From assembly GCF_050632395.1 (NCBI RefSeq), contig NZ_CP192600.1, positions 682,001-746,000 on the forward strand: a stretch of 64,000 nucleotides of DNA, in the 5' to 3' direction. The translations under genes were made by a program, and so were the position numbers. Below the pieces are notes generated by a model, which saw nothing but the letters and a program-made list of their open reading frames with translations, ran no database searches and was not told where the DNA came from. How positions within the stretch are numbered: the stretch's first letter is position 1; every line of letters starts with the position of its first letter. Below, one piece after another: positions 49,455-58,568 of this stretch. The DNA comes from JAUYQR01 sp050632395. Its GTDB lineage: Bacteria > Pseudomonadota > Alphaproteobacteria > Rhodobacterales > Rhodobacteraceae.

Positions 49455-51685
49455 CGCCGTTTGCGCACCACGCCGCGGCGTTTGGCGGCGGCCTGAGTTG
49501 GTTTGCGCGGGGCGTAGCGGCTGCCTTTGCGCGGGGCGGTGGACAGGGGTTTGCCCTCGATTTCCAGCAGGTCCAGCGTAATGCCGCCAGTGACGGGCGT
49601 GGCCTCGGCCAGCCGCACGGTGACTTTTTGGCCAAGGCCGATGATGACGCCGGTGTCGGCGCCCATCAGGGTCTGGCTGCCTTCGTCGTAATGGAAGAAC
49701 TCGCGCCCAACGGAGCGGATCGGAATCAACCCGTCAGCGCCGGTCTCGTCCAGTTTGACGAACAGGCCGAAGCGTTGGACGCCGGAAATGCGGCCGGTGA
49801 ATTCGGCACCGACTCGGTCGGCGAGGAAGGCGGCAAGGTAGCGGTCGGTGGTGTCACGCTCGGCCGCCATGCTGCGACGTTCAGCATCGGAAATGAGCTT
49901 GGCGGTTTCTTCGAGGTTCTCGATATCCCACTGCGACAGGCCATCGCTGCCCCACTTGTGCCCGGCGATAAGGGCGCGGTGCACGATAAGGTCGGAATAG
50001 CGGCGGATCGGCGAGGTGAAGTGGGCGTAGTTCTGCAGGGCAAGGCCGAAGTGGCCGAAGTTTTCCGGGTGGTAATAGGCCTGCGTCATGGAGCGCAGGG
50101 TGGAGATGTTCATCAACTCGTCAAACTCGGTGCCTTGGGCCTGGGCCAGAAGGCGGTTGAGGTGGGCGGTTTTCAGGACTTGACCCTTGGCGAGAGTAAA
50201 CCCGGACGCCTCGGCCACCTCGCGCAGGGCGTCAAGTTTCAGCATCGACGGCTCTTCGTGGACGCGGAACAGGAGCGGGCGTTTCAGGCGGATCAGTTCT
50301 TCGGCGGCGGCGACGTTGGCCGCGATCATGAATTCCTCGATCAGGCGGTGCGCGTCCAGCCGGTCGCGGAAGGCGACGGAGGTGACCTTGCCATCGTCAT
50401 CCAGCACGATCTTGCGTTCGGGCAGATCAAGGTCGAGCGGCTGGCGCAAGGCGCGGGCTTTGGTGAGGGACGCATAAGCGGCGTAAAGCGGGCGGAGGAT
50501 GGGGTCGAGAAGCGGGCCGGTCTTGTCATCGGGCTGGCCGTCAATGGCTGCCTGAACCTGACCGTAATGCAGCGAGCCTGCAGAGCGCATGATGCCACGC
50601 ACGAAGCGGTGGCTGATCTTGTGGCCGGTGGCGTCAAAGCGCATCCGCACCGCAAGGCAGGCGCGGTCGACGTGTTCGTGCAAGCTGCAGAGGTCGCCGG
50701 AAAGCGTGTCGGGCAGCATCGGCACGACGCGGTCGGGGAAATAGGTGGAGTTGCCGCGCTTGCGCGCCTCGCGGTCAAGCGCGGAGCCGGGGGTGACGTA
50801 GTGGGCGACGTCGGCGATGGCGACCCAGATGATGTGGCCGCCGGGGTTGCCGGGTTCGTGGTCGGGTTCGGCGTAGACGGCATCATCGCGGTCGCGCGCG
50901 TCGATGGGGTCGATGGTGACGAGGGGGATGTCGCGCAGGTTGTCGCGGCCCGCGTCGGGGGCGGGTTTGGCGGCATCGGCCTCGGCAATGACGGCGTCGG
51001 GGAACTGGTCAGGAATGCCGTGCTGGTGGATGGCGATCAGGCTGACAGCGCGGGGGCCGGAGGGGTCGCCCAGCCGCGCGACGATGCGGGCTTGCGGCAG
51101 GCCCATCTTGCGGTTGCCGACAGTTTCCGCCTCGACCAGTTCGCCGTCGCGGGCGGACATGGTCATGTCGCGTGCGACGCGCCATTCCTTGTCGGCGCCC
51201 TTGTCGATCGGGACGATGCGACCACCTTCGGCATTGGCGCGGAAGATGCCAAGCAGTTTCAGAGGGTTGGAGCCGATGCGGCGGATCAGGCGGGCCTCAT
51301 ACTGATACTCGTCAAGGTCCACCTTGGCGAGGCGAGCGAGGATGCGGTCGCCTTCGCCCAAGGGCGGGTCGCCGGCCTTGGGGATGATGAGGATACGGGT
51401 GGACTCGTCGGCGCCATCTTCGAGCGGGCGGGCGAAAAGGTCGCCGTTCGTGTCCGGGGCCAGCACCATCAGCACGGCCACGGGGGGCAGGCTGCCCTTG
51501 TCGTGGAAGCGGCGGGCGGTCTTTTCGACGGTGCCTTCGGCCTCCATCTCTTTCAACAGGCGCTTGAGGTCGATCCGGGCATCGCCCTTGATGCCGAAGG
51601 CCTTGGCGATGTCGCGCTTGGCCGAGAGGCCGGGGTTTTCGGCGATCCAGGCGCGGATCTGGTCTTTGGTGGGCATTGGGTTCAT
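49451..51685 (-). CDS. rnr: Ribonuclease R
   Basis: A 744-residue 3'-5' exoribonuclease that degrades structured RNA. An N-terminal helix-turn-helix (DIAKAFGIKGDARIDLKRLL) is followed by cold-shock domains, then the RNB catalytic domain with IDPIDARDRDDAVYAEPD (metal-binding Asp residues) and RPLLFRVHEEPS. An S1 domain (GRISGVQRFGLFVKLDETGADG) and a basic tail (KRRGVVRKRR) finish it. An alternative ATG lies three codons in. It is 47 bp after the GNAT gene and overlaps the mltB-like gene. Confidence 0.93.
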   Translation of the reverse strand: MNPMPTKDQIRAWIAENPGLSAKRDIAKAFGIKGDARIDLKRLLKEMEAEGTVEKTARRFHDKGSLPPVAVLMVLAPDTNGDLFARPLEDGADESTRILIIPKAGDPPLGEGDRILARLAKVDLDEYQYEARLIRRIGSNPLKLLGIFRANAEGGRIVPIDKGADKEWRVARDMTMSARDGELVEAETVGNRKMGLPQARIVARLGDPSGPRAVSLIAIHQHGIPDQFPDAVIAEADAAKPAPDAGRDNLRDIPLVTIDPIDARDRDDAVYAEPDHEPGNPGGHIIWVAIADVAHYVTPGSALDREARKRGNSTYFPDRVVPMLPDTLSGDLCSLHEHVDRACLAVRMRFDATGHKISHRFVRGIMRSAGSLHYGQVQAAIDGQPDDKTGPLLDPILRPLYAAYASLTKARALRQPLDLDLPERKIVLDDDGKVTSVAFRDRLDAHRLIEEFMIAANVAAAEELIRLKRPLLFRVHEEPSMLKLDALREVAEASGFTLAKGQVLKTAHLNRLLAQAQGTEFDELMNISTLRSMTQAYYHPENFGHFGLALQNYAHFTSPIRRYSDLIVHRALIAGHKWGSDGLSQWDIENLEETAKLISDAERRSMAAERDTTDRYLAAFLADRVGAEFTGRISGVQRFGLFVKLDETGADGLIPIRSVGREFFHYDEGSQTLMGADTGVIIGLGQKVTVRLAEATPVTGGITLDLLEIEGKPLSTAPRKGSRYAPRKPTQAAAKRRGVVRKRR

Positions 51686-51732
51686 GGCGCTGAGTTAGCA
51701 CGGACGAGGCGCAAAGGCCACCTCGCGGGCGG

Positions 51733-52152
51733 TCAAAGCGTCAGGATCATGTCGCGGTGCGGGATGCCGGCTTGGAGGTATTCCGGCCCGGTGGCGGTGA
51801 AGCCGAGGCGTTCGTAAAACTCGAGGGCGTGGGTCTGCGCGCCAAGCTTTACTTTGGTGACGCCGGGAATGGTGCGAAACTCTGCCACGGCGGCGCGCAT
51901 CAGGGCGGCGCCGAGGCCGGTGCCACGGGCATGGGCAAGGACGCAGACGCGGCCAACCTTGCCGATTTCGCCCTGAACGAGGAGACGGGCGCTGCCGACG
52001 GGGGTGCCGTTGTCGGTGGCGAGGATGTGGATCGCCGTGTCATCCATTCCGTCCACCTCGATCGCTTCGCTGACGCCCTGTTCTTCGATGAACACAGTGC
52101 GGCGCAGCGCGCGGCAGGCGGCGATGTCGCGGGTGGGCGCGATGTGGATCAT
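51733..52152 (-). CDS. GNAT-family N-acetyltransferase
   Basis: A 139-residue acetyltransferase. The acetyl-CoA loop is VLAHARGTGLGAALM, matching the R/Q-x2-G-x-G/A pattern. FIEEQGVSEAIEVDGMDDTAIH near the N terminus and ALEFYERLGFTATGPEYLQAGIPHRDM near the C terminus place it in the ElaA/YjcF-like group. Substrate unknown. The start at 52152 overlaps the dapE stop by ATGA, so it is co-translated with dapE. Confidence 0.82.
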   Translation of the reverse strand: MIHIAPTRDIAACRALRRTVFIEEQGVSEAIEVDGMDDTAIHILATDNGTPVGSARLLVQGEIGKVGRVCVLAHARGTGLGAALMRAAVAEFRTIPGVTKVKLGAQTHALEFYERLGFTATGPEYLQAGIPHRDMILTL

Positions 52153-53288
52153 GCGAAATAGTCGCGCAGGATGCGGCCGTAGATCGCCTTCAACTGGTGG
52201 ATCTGGGCGACCGGGACGCGTTCGTCGACCTGATGCATGGTCTTGCCGACGAGGCCGAATTCGACGACCGGGCAGTGGTCTTTGACAAAGCGCGCGTCCG
52301 AGGTGCCGCCGGAGGTGGAGGCGACGGGTGCGCGCCCGGTTTCGGCCTGAACCGCCTTTGCGATAAGGGCGGAGAACTCGCCCGGCGGGGTGAGGAAGCT
52401 TTCGCCGGAGATGGACACGCGCAAGGCAATCTGCACGCCGGTTTCGGCTTCGACTGCCTTCGCCTCGTTGCAAAGCCAATCGGACAGCGACGCGCCGGAA
52501 TGAAGGTCGTTGAAGCGGATGTTGACGGTGGCGGTGGCGCGGGCGGGGATCACGTTGTTGGCCGGATTGCCGCAGTCGATGGTGGTGATGGCGAGGGTGG
52601 AGGGGTCGAAATGATCGGTGCCTGTGTCAAGCGGTTCAGCCTCGAGCCGGGCGAGGAGGCGGACCAGCGCGGTCAGAGGGTTCCTGGCGCGGTGCGGGTA
52701 GGCGGAGTGGCCCTGCACGCCGGTCGCGGTGAAAAAGGCGGTCATCGAGCCGCGACGACCGATCTTCATCATCTCGCCCATCTCGTCGGGGCAGGTGGGC
52801 TCGCCGACAAGGCAGTGGGTCATGCGTTCGCCGTTTGCTGCCATCCAGTCGAGCAGGGCGAGGGTGCCGTCCTTGCCTTCGCCTTCCTCGTCGCCGGTGA
52901 TGGTCAGGATCACCGATCCGTCGGGCGGGGTTTCGCGGACGAAGTCGATGGCGGCAGCGGCGAATGCAGCCACGCCGGATTTCATGTCGGTGGCGCCGCG
53001 GCCATACATCCAGCCGTCGACGATGGCCGCGCCGAACGGGTCATGCGTCCAGGCGGCGGCGTCGCCAACGGGGACAACGTCGGTATGGCCGTTGAAACCG
53101 AAGGATTTGTTGGCACCCTTGGCACCCCAGCGGGCGAAAAGATTGGCGATGCCGTTGCGGTCAACGCGCTGGCAGGTGAAGCCCCCATCTTGCAGCACCG
53201 CCTGCAATAATTGCAGCGCGCCCCCTTCTGACGGCGTGACCGAGGCGCAGCGGATCAGCTTGGCGGTAAGGTCGGCGGGATCGGTCAT
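52149..53288 (-). CDS. dapE: Succinyl-diaminopimelate desuccinylase
   Basis: A 379-residue dinuclear zinc hydrolase of lysine and meso-diaminopimelate synthesis. Motifs are GFNGHTDVVPVGD (zinc), GRGATDMKSG, and TGDEEGEGKDGT with the catalytic Glu; the last zinc His lies in the C-terminal KTMHQVDERVPV. GVQGHSAYPHRARNP is typical of DapE. It sits 9 bp after a small conserved ORF and 360 bp after dapD, so two steps of the succinylase branch are linked. Confidence 0.94.
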   Translation of the reverse strand: MTDPADLTAKLIRCASVTPSEGGALQLLQAVLQDGGFTCQRVDRNGIANLFARWGAKGANKSFGFNGHTDVVPVGDAAAWTHDPFGAAIVDGWMYGRGATDMKSGVAAFAAAAIDFVRETPPDGSVILTITGDEEGEGKDGTLALLDWMAANGERMTHCLVGEPTCPDEMGEMMKIGRRGSMTAFFTATGVQGHSAYPHRARNPLTALVRLLARLEAEPLDTGTDHFDPSTLAITTIDCGNPANNVIPARATATVNIRFNDLHSGASLSDWLCNEAKAVEAETGVQIALRVSISGESFLTPPGEFSALIAKAVQAETGRAPVASTSGGTSDARFVKDHCPVVEFGLVGKTMHQVDERVPVAQIHQLKAIYGRILRDYFA

Positions 53289-53297
53289 TGCGGTCTT

Positions 53298-53639
53298 TCA
53301 GTCGAAGAAAGGGGTCATCTCGGCTACGATGACGGAGTTTTCGTCGAGTGCGCGCTGCATCAGGGCGCGCTCGTCCTCGCCAACCTCGTCGCCGGCCTTC
53401 AGGCGTTCGTCGAGCGTGCCGTGGCCGGCGACATCCAACGGCGCGAGGTCGGCTTCCTTGAGGATCGCCACGGTTTCGCGCACGGCCTCGGCCTCGTCCA
53501 CGCCCGAGGCGTAGATGATGAGCCCTGCGCCTGTCGCCTTGTCGGGCAGGCCGTCACCGGCCTTGCGGCCGACCTCGACGACAAGGGTGTAGACCTGCTG
53601 CGGGCGTTTCGGTTTCGCGGGGGCGTCTTCGTCAGTCAT
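53298..53639 (-). CDS. Small conserved-looking protein between dapD and dapE
   Basis: A 113-residue soluble acidic protein with no signal peptide. It starts with a charged tail (DEDAPAKPKRPQQ), followed by a probable alpha/beta fold: strand YTLVVEVGR, then TGAGLIIYASGVDEAEAVRETVAIL, and a C-terminal helical part ending MTPFFD. Gaps of 18 bp to dapD and 9 bp to dapE show that it is part of the operon. Function is unknown; its position suggests a link to the DAP pathway, but I cannot name a family. Confidence 0.75.
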   Translation of the reverse strand: MTDEDAPAKPKRPQQVYTLVVEVGRKAGDGLPDKATGAGLIIYASGVDEAEAVRETVAILKEADLAPLDVAGHGTLDERLKAGDEVGEDERALMQRALDENSVIVAEMTPFFD

Positions 53640-53657
53640 GGACCCTCCTATGGGCGA

Positions 53658-54482
53658 TCAGTCGCGGAGCAGCTCGTTGATCGAGGTCTTCGAGCGGGTC
53701 TGGGCGTCGACCTTCTTCACGATCACGGCGCAGTAGAGGTTGATGCCGCCCTTCGACGGCATGGAGCCGGCGACAACCACCGATCCAGCGGGCACTTCGC
53801 CGTACATCACCGCGCCGCTTTCGCGGTCGACGATCTTGGTGGATTTGCCGATGAACACGCCCATTCCGAGAACCGAGCCTTCGCGGATGATGCAGCCTTC
53901 GACCACCTCGGAGCGGGCGCCGATGAAGCAATCATCCTCGATGATCGTGGGGCCGGCTTGCATGGGTTCAAGCACGCCACCGATGCCGACGCCGCCCGAC
54001 AGGTGGACGTTGCGGCCAATCTGCGCGCAGGAGCCAACGGTGGCCCAGCCGTCGACCATCGAGCCTTCGCCGACATAGGCGCCGATGTTGACGAAGGAGG
54101 GCATCAGCACCACGCCCTTGGCGATGTAGGCCGAGCGGCGGACGATGGAGCCGGGAACAGCGCGGAAGCCTGCGGCGCGCCAGTCTGCCGCAGTCCAGCC
54201 TTGCCATTTGGAGGGCACCTTGTCCCACCAGTTCGACCCGCCGTTGGAGCCGGAGATTTCATACATGTCGGTCAGGCGGAACGACAGGAGGACGGCCTTC
54301 TTGGCCCATTGGTTGACGTGCCAGTCGTTGCCCCGCTTTTCGGCGACGCGCAGGGTGCCGCTGTCGAGTGCCGTCAGCGTGGCTTCGATCGCATCGCGGA
54401 CCTCGCCTTTGGTGGCGGGGGTGATGCCGTCACGGGCCTCCCACGCGGCTTCGATGGCGGTTTCAAGGGCGGCGTTGGACAT
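53658..54482 (-). CDS. dapD: Tetrahydrodipicolinate N-succinyltransferase
   Basis: A 274-residue enzyme that adds succinyl from succinyl-CoA to tetrahydrodipicolinate. A helical N-terminal domain is followed by the left-handed beta-helix hexapeptide region (about 105-225), seen as VLMPSFVNIGAYVGEGSMVD, GSCAQIGRNVHLSGGVGIGG and DDCFIGARSEVVEG. Length matches the family (~274). The start is ATG at 54482 with AGGAGG upstream; the longer frame is rejected. First gene of the dapD-hyp-dapE-GNAT-rnr-mltB chain. Confidence 0.95.
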   Translation of the reverse strand: MSNAALETAIEAAWEARDGITPATKGEVRDAIEATLTALDSGTLRVAEKRGNDWHVNQWAKKAVLLSFRLTDMYEISGSNGGSNWWDKVPSKWQGWTAADWRAAGFRAVPGSIVRRSAYIAKGVVLMPSFVNIGAYVGEGSMVDGWATVGSCAQIGRNVHLSGGVGIGGVLEPMQAGPTIIEDDCFIGARSEVVEGCIIREGSVLGMGVFIGKSTKIVDRESGAVMYGEVPAGSVVVAGSMPSKGGINLYCAVIVKKVDAQTRSKTSINELLRD

Positions 54483-54541
54483 GGCGGGCCTCCTGCGGCA
54501 AAGGTCCCGGCCTTCTACTTGAAACCCGAGCGATCTTGCAA

Positions 54542-55459
54542 TCAGCCATAAGGGGGCGGTGCGGGATTGGCCCCGCAAAGCAGAACGGCCAGCTTTTCGC
54601 CCTTCGCAGGCACATAGGCCCCCGACAAGAGGGCGGCCAGCGCCGTCGCCCCGCCCGGTTCCACCCATTGACGCAGACTGTCCCACAGCAGCCGCTGTGC
54701 CGCGAGGATCGCCGTGTCATCAACCAGCACGCTGGTGACGCCGGTCGCGGTCGCGAGATCGAAGCAGAGCTGTCCGATGAGCGGTGCACCAAGCGCATTT
54801 GCGGCGATGCCGGAAGGCGCGACGCGCATCGGTCTTCCTGCCTGCAGCGCCGCATACAGGGTTGGAGCCAGCATGGGTTCGACCGCGACCAGCTTGCGCT
54901 GCCGCCCCAGCCAGCCCATCGCCCCGCCAACCAATCCACCGCCGCCGACGGCGATGAACACGGTATCGGCCTTGAGGCCCTGAGCTTCCCATTCCCGCAT
55001 CAGGGTGCCCTGACCGGCAAGGGTCTCGGGCGCATCGAACGGATGGACCTGCATTGCGCCGGTTCGTTCCGCATGGTCGTCGGCGGCGGCGAATGCACCC
55101 GATACCGCCCCCGGCACGATTTCCAGTTCGGCCCCTTGGGCGCGGATCAGCGCAATCTTCGCAGGCCCCGCAATTTCGGGGACAAAGATCCTGGCCTGAT
55201 GCCCGAGCTTGCGCGCGGCAAACGCCACCGCCGCCCCGTGATTGCCACCCGAGGCCGCAACCACGCCTGCCGGGGGCACCGGCCCCTTGATCAGCCGGTT
55301 GAAGGCGCCGCGCGCCTTGAAGCTGCCGGTGTGCTGCAGGTGTTCGAGCTTCAGTTCGACAGGGCCGATGCCCGGGATGTCCACCTCCAGCACCGGGGTT
55401 ACCCGCACATGCCCGGCAATCCGGCTTGCCGCAGTCTCGATCTCGCCGCGCCAGTCCAT
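54542..55459 (-). CDS. Threonine/serine dehydratase-like PLP enzyme
   Basis: A 305-residue fold-type II PLP enzyme. The PLP-binding Lys is in GSFKARGAFNRL, the substrate loop is ASGGNHGAAVAFA, and the phosphate-binding loop is VGGGGLVGGAM. There is no ACT-like regulatory domain, so it resembles catabolic threonine dehydratase or serine racemase rather than IlvA. Start at 55459 (MDWRGEIETAA). It is 59 bp upstream of dapD on the same strand and divergent from the LOG-family gene. Confidence 0.86.
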   Translation of the reverse strand: MDWRGEIETAASRIAGHVRVTPVLEVDIPGIGPVELKLEHLQHTGSFKARGAFNRLIKGPVPPAGVVAASGGNHGAAVAFAARKLGHQARIFVPEIAGPAKIALIRAQGAELEIVPGAVSGAFAAADDHAERTGAMQVHPFDAPETLAGQGTLMREWEAQGLKADTVFIAVGGGGLVGGAMGWLGRQRKLVAVEPMLAPTLYAALQAGRPMRVAPSGIAANALGAPLIGQLCFDLATATGVTSVLVDDTAILAAQRLLWDSLRQWVEPGGATALAALLSGAYVPAKGEKLAVLLCGANPAPPPYG

Positions 55460-55530
55460 GACTGCCAACCTTTCCTTGCTCGTCCGAAGGCTATAGGTCT
55501 TGGCCCGATCGGGCAACAAAGGCCAAGGTG

Positions 55531-56352
55531 ATGAAAGACGAACCCCGCAGCCATCCATTCCGTGATTCAACGGAGGATATCGCGGCGACCAAGCGCATCC
55601 CGGACACCCCGCAGACGCGGGCGCCGGCGTACCGCCTGGCGTTTGCGGACCGGGATTTCATGACGCGCGAGGAGTTGCGGCCGGTGCGGCTGCAGCTTGA
55701 GCTTCTGAAGCCGCAAATGATCATGGACGAGCGGGGCATTGAATCGACCATCGTGCTTTTCGGCGGCGCGCGCATCCCGGCCCCGGAACACCGTGACCAC
55801 GCACGGACCCCGATGCTGGCGAACCTGTCGCGATATTACGACGAGGCGCGGCGTTTTGCGCGGCTGATGACCGAGCGGAGCCTTGAAAGCTATGGCCGCG
55901 AGAACGTCATCGTCACTGGTGGCGGGCCGGGGGTAATGGAGGCGGGCAACCGTGGCGCTGACGATGCGGGCGGGCAGTCGATCGGGCTGAACATCGTGCT
56001 GCCGCACGAACAGGCGCCGAATGCCTATGTTACGCCGGACCTGTCGTTCAACTTTCACTATTTCGCGATCCGCAAGATGCATTTCCTGATGCGTGCGAAG
56101 GCAGTCTGCATCTTTCCGGGCGGCTTCGGGACACTGGACGAGATGTTCGAAAGCCTGACCCTGATCCAGACCCGACGGATGAAGGCGATCCCGTTCCTGC
56201 TGTTTGGCCGCGAATGGTGGGAGACGGTTATCAACTGGGGGCATCTGGCCGAGGCCGGGGTGATCAGCCCCGAAGACCTCAAGCTGTTCGTCATGGTCGA
56301 GACGGCGGAAGAGGCGATAGGCGTGATCGACGCCTGGGAAGAGCCGTGCTGA
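55531..56352 (+). CDS. LOG-family (TIGR00730) nucleoside 5'-monophosphate phosphoribohydrolase-like protein
   Basis: A 273-residue Rossmann protein. It has TGGGPGVMEAGNRGA and the signature FPGGFGTLDEMFE, the P-G-G-x-G-T-x2-E motif of LOG enzymes that release free bases (cytokinins in plants) from nucleotides. It is longer than LOG (~180-200) because of an N-terminal extension of about 70 residues. The biological substrate in bacteria is unclear. A GTG one codon earlier is an alternative start. The next gene starts 12 bp downstream. Confidence 0.85.
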   Translation: MKDEPRSHPFRDSTEDIAATKRIPDTPQTRAPAYRLAFADRDFMTREELRPVRLQLELLKPQMIMDERGIESTIVLFGGARIPAPEHRDHARTPMLANLSRYYDEARRFARLMTERSLESYGRENVIVTGGGPGVMEAGNRGADDAGGQSIGLNIVLPHEQAPNAYVTPDLSFNFHYFAIRKMHFLMRAKAVCIFPGGFGTLDEMFESLTLIQTRRMKAIPFLLFGREWWETVINWGHLAEAGVISPEDLKLFVMVETAEEAIGVIDAWEEPC

Positions 56353-56364
56353 GGAGCGGGTGCG

Positions 56365-57348
56365 ATGCGTGAGGCGTGCGTGGTCGTGTGTTCCGATGCG
56401 GCTTGGGCCTGGCAAAGTGCGTTTGTGCTGGCGCGTTCGATCGGTTTCGATGCTGACCGAAAGTTGGACCATCATGCCTATCTGATCGGCGAGGTATCGA
56501 ACGACGCGGTGTCAGCCTTTCCGGCCGAGGCGGTCATCCACCGTCTGGAGAGCTATCCCGACAATTTTGCCTACGACTGCACCAACCACGTCCCGAAGGC
56601 GGCAATGCTGCGGCTGTTCGCGCTGGAAGAGCTGGCGACCCGGTATCGACGGGTGATCTATCTGGATGGCGACATCTACCAAGCTTGGGGATCATTGGCT
56701 GATTTGCTTGCCTTGCCCGAGACGGGACGGCCTTTGGCCGCTGTCCGCGATCGGTCGCACTGGTTTGATCGACCCCGGCTTAGAGAACAAAAGACCTATG
56801 TAGGGCGCCTTAATCCCGCGATTGGCGAGCGGTACTTCAATTCGGGTATGATGGTGGTCAACGGGCCGGTGTGGGACGCGGGCCGGTACAGCCGCGCCGC
56901 GTTGCAGTTCTTTTCCGCCAACGCAGAGCGCTGCCGCTATGGCGACCAGTCCGCGCTGAACGGAGTTGTCGAAGGAAATTGGGACAGCCTGTCGCCCGGC
57001 TGGAATTGGCAGATTTCAAAGACCAGTTTTCCCCTGTTGGCTGGCCGAAATCCGCGATTGGTGCATTTTACCGGGCCGACGAAACCCTGGGCAGACCGGC
57101 TGCGCCTGTTCGATGGCCGTGTTTTTGAGGCGATGAAGGCCTTTCTGGAGGCGGGGAAGCTATTGCATCTGCTGGATCCGGCCACCACCCCGGACAGCTT
57201 TACCGCAAGCCAAGAACGGCGGCGGATGCTTGCGCTTGAACCCTACGCCGGCGATGCGGTGCAGAAGCGCGAGAAGGTGAAACAATTCCTCGACCTGCCT
57301 ACGCATGTGGATATTGCACAAGGCCTGACGGCCTACGACATGGCCTGA
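56365..57348 (+). CDS. GT8-like glycosyltransferase
   Basis: A 327-residue GT-A type retaining glycosyltransferase. Metal/sugar-nucleotide binding is at YLDGDIYQ (D-x-D). YFNSGMMVVN, GDQSALNGVV and HFTGPTKPW follow in the order found in GT8 (lipopolysaccharide galactosyl/glucosyltransferase-like) enzymes. The donor and acceptor are not known. Codon use and lower GC (for example around 56690-56830) differ from the neighbours, hinting at transfer. It lies 12 bp after the LOG-family gene and is probably co-transcribed. Confidence 0.8.
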   Translation: MREACVVVCSDAAWAWQSAFVLARSIGFDADRKLDHHAYLIGEVSNDAVSAFPAEAVIHRLESYPDNFAYDCTNHVPKAAMLRLFALEELATRYRRVIYLDGDIYQAWGSLADLLALPETGRPLAAVRDRSHWFDRPRLREQKTYVGRLNPAIGERYFNSGMMVVNGPVWDAGRYSRAALQFFSANAERCRYGDQSALNGVVEGNWDSLSPGWNWQISKTSFPLLAGRNPRLVHFTGPTKPWADRLRLFDGRVFEAMKAFLEAGKLLHLLDPATTPDSFTASQERRRMLALEPYAGDAVQKREKVKQFLDLPTHVDIAQGLTAYDMA

Positions 57349-57356
57349 TCGGGTGG

Positions 57357-58568
57357 TCAGGTGCCCCGCAGAAGGGGCGTACGCTGCCATCCCTCAAGGT
57401 ACTCCACCCGCGCGCAGCCCGAAAAGCGCGCAATTCGGTCCAGTTCCGCCTCCAGCCGTGCGCGGCGGGAGGCGCCCAGTTTGACGCCCGCCTCGGGCCA
57501 GAACGACTTGACGCGCAGGGTGGCTTCGTCGCGGTGGGCCTTGGCGTCGATGCGGGCGATCAGGCGGTCGCCTTCAAGGATCGGGAATACGTAGTAGCCG
57601 TAGATACGCTTTGGTTCGGGGACGAAAACCTCGATCCGATAGCGAAATCCGAACAGGTGTTCGGCGCGGTCGCGGTCGCGCAGGGCGGGGTCGAAAGGCG
57701 ACAGGATGCGCAGGCGGGCGGTCGGTTCGGGCGGGGTTGCGGCAAGGGTCGAGGGGCGGATCAGCGCGCGGCGGAGCTGGCCAGTGGAGCCTTCGACGTC
57801 GATCTCGATCACGTCGCCGGACGCGAGGGCTGCTTTGGCCCATGCCTTCGCTTCGTCCGGTGAAATAGTGTTCCAGTAGGCGGCAAGCTCGCCAGGGGTG
57901 GCGAAGCCGAGACGGTCAAGCGCGGTGGTGCAGGCCCAGTCGACCAAGATTTCGGCGGGAACCTGCGTGCGGTGCGGTGCGGGGATCACGCGTTCGGTCA
58001 GATCGTAGATTTTGCGAAACCCGTCGCGCCGGGTGACGGCGATCTGCCCGGTGCGCCAAAGCCATTCGAGCGCGGTCTTCGAGGGATGCCAATCCCACCA
58101 GCCGCCCTTGCCGCGCACCTCGCCCTCGCCGACATCGGCGGTGCCAACGGGGCCGTCACGGGCAATGCGGTTCAGGATGGTGTCGAACTGCGCCTCATAC
58201 CCCTCGCGGAAGAACTTGCGCCAGTTGCGGTGCAGCCGTTCAGCATCGCGCTGGAAACGGTGCTGCCAGACGCCGTGCAGGCCCACCGGCAGGATCGAGG
58301 CATCGTGCGTCCAATGTTCCCAAAGGCTGCGGTCACGTTCCAGCAGGCGTTTCAGTGCGTCGGGGCGATAGGTCTGGCGGCGGGCGAACAGGATCATGTC
58401 GTGCGCCCGCGCGACGGTGTTGATGCTGTCGACCTGCACGAAACCGATGCGGTCGATCAGGTCATGCAGCGCCTGCCCGGTGGCCGCGCCGACCGGGGCT
58501 TCGGCCAAGGCGTGCCGGTCAAGAAACAGGTGACGCGCGCGCCGGTTGGAAAGCAGCGGAAGGGCCAT
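57357..58568 (-). CDS. YcaQ/AlkZ-like winged-helix DNA glycosylase family protein (HTH_42)
   Basis: A 403-residue protein of the HTH_42 family. The N-terminal catalytic motif is GFVQVDSINTVARAHDMILFARR (about 42-64; key residues Q45 and D47), so it has a Q-x-D motif as in AlkZ rather than Q-x-Q. Tandem winged helices follow, then the C-terminal beta part with ILSPFDPALRDRDRAEHLFGFRYRIEVF. Characterised members unhook DNA crosslinks or remove alkylated bases. Convergent with the GT8 gene, 8 bp away. Confidence 0.83.
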   Translation of the reverse strand: MALPLLSNRRARHLFLDRHALAEAPVGAATGQALHDLIDRIGFVQVDSINTVARAHDMILFARRQTYRPDALKRLLERDRSLWEHWTHDASILPVGLHGVWQHRFQRDAERLHRNWRKFFREGYEAQFDTILNRIARDGPVGTADVGEGEVRGKGGWWDWHPSKTALEWLWRTGQIAVTRRDGFRKIYDLTERVIPAPHRTQVPAEILVDWACTTALDRLGFATPGELAAYWNTISPDEAKAWAKAALASGDVIEIDVEGSTGQLRRALIRPSTLAATPPEPTARLRILSPFDPALRDRDRAEHLFGFRYRIEVFVPEPKRIYGYYVFPILEGDRLIARIDAKAHRDEATLRVKSFWPEAGVKLGASRRARLEAELDRIARFSGCARVEYLEGWQRTPLLRGT

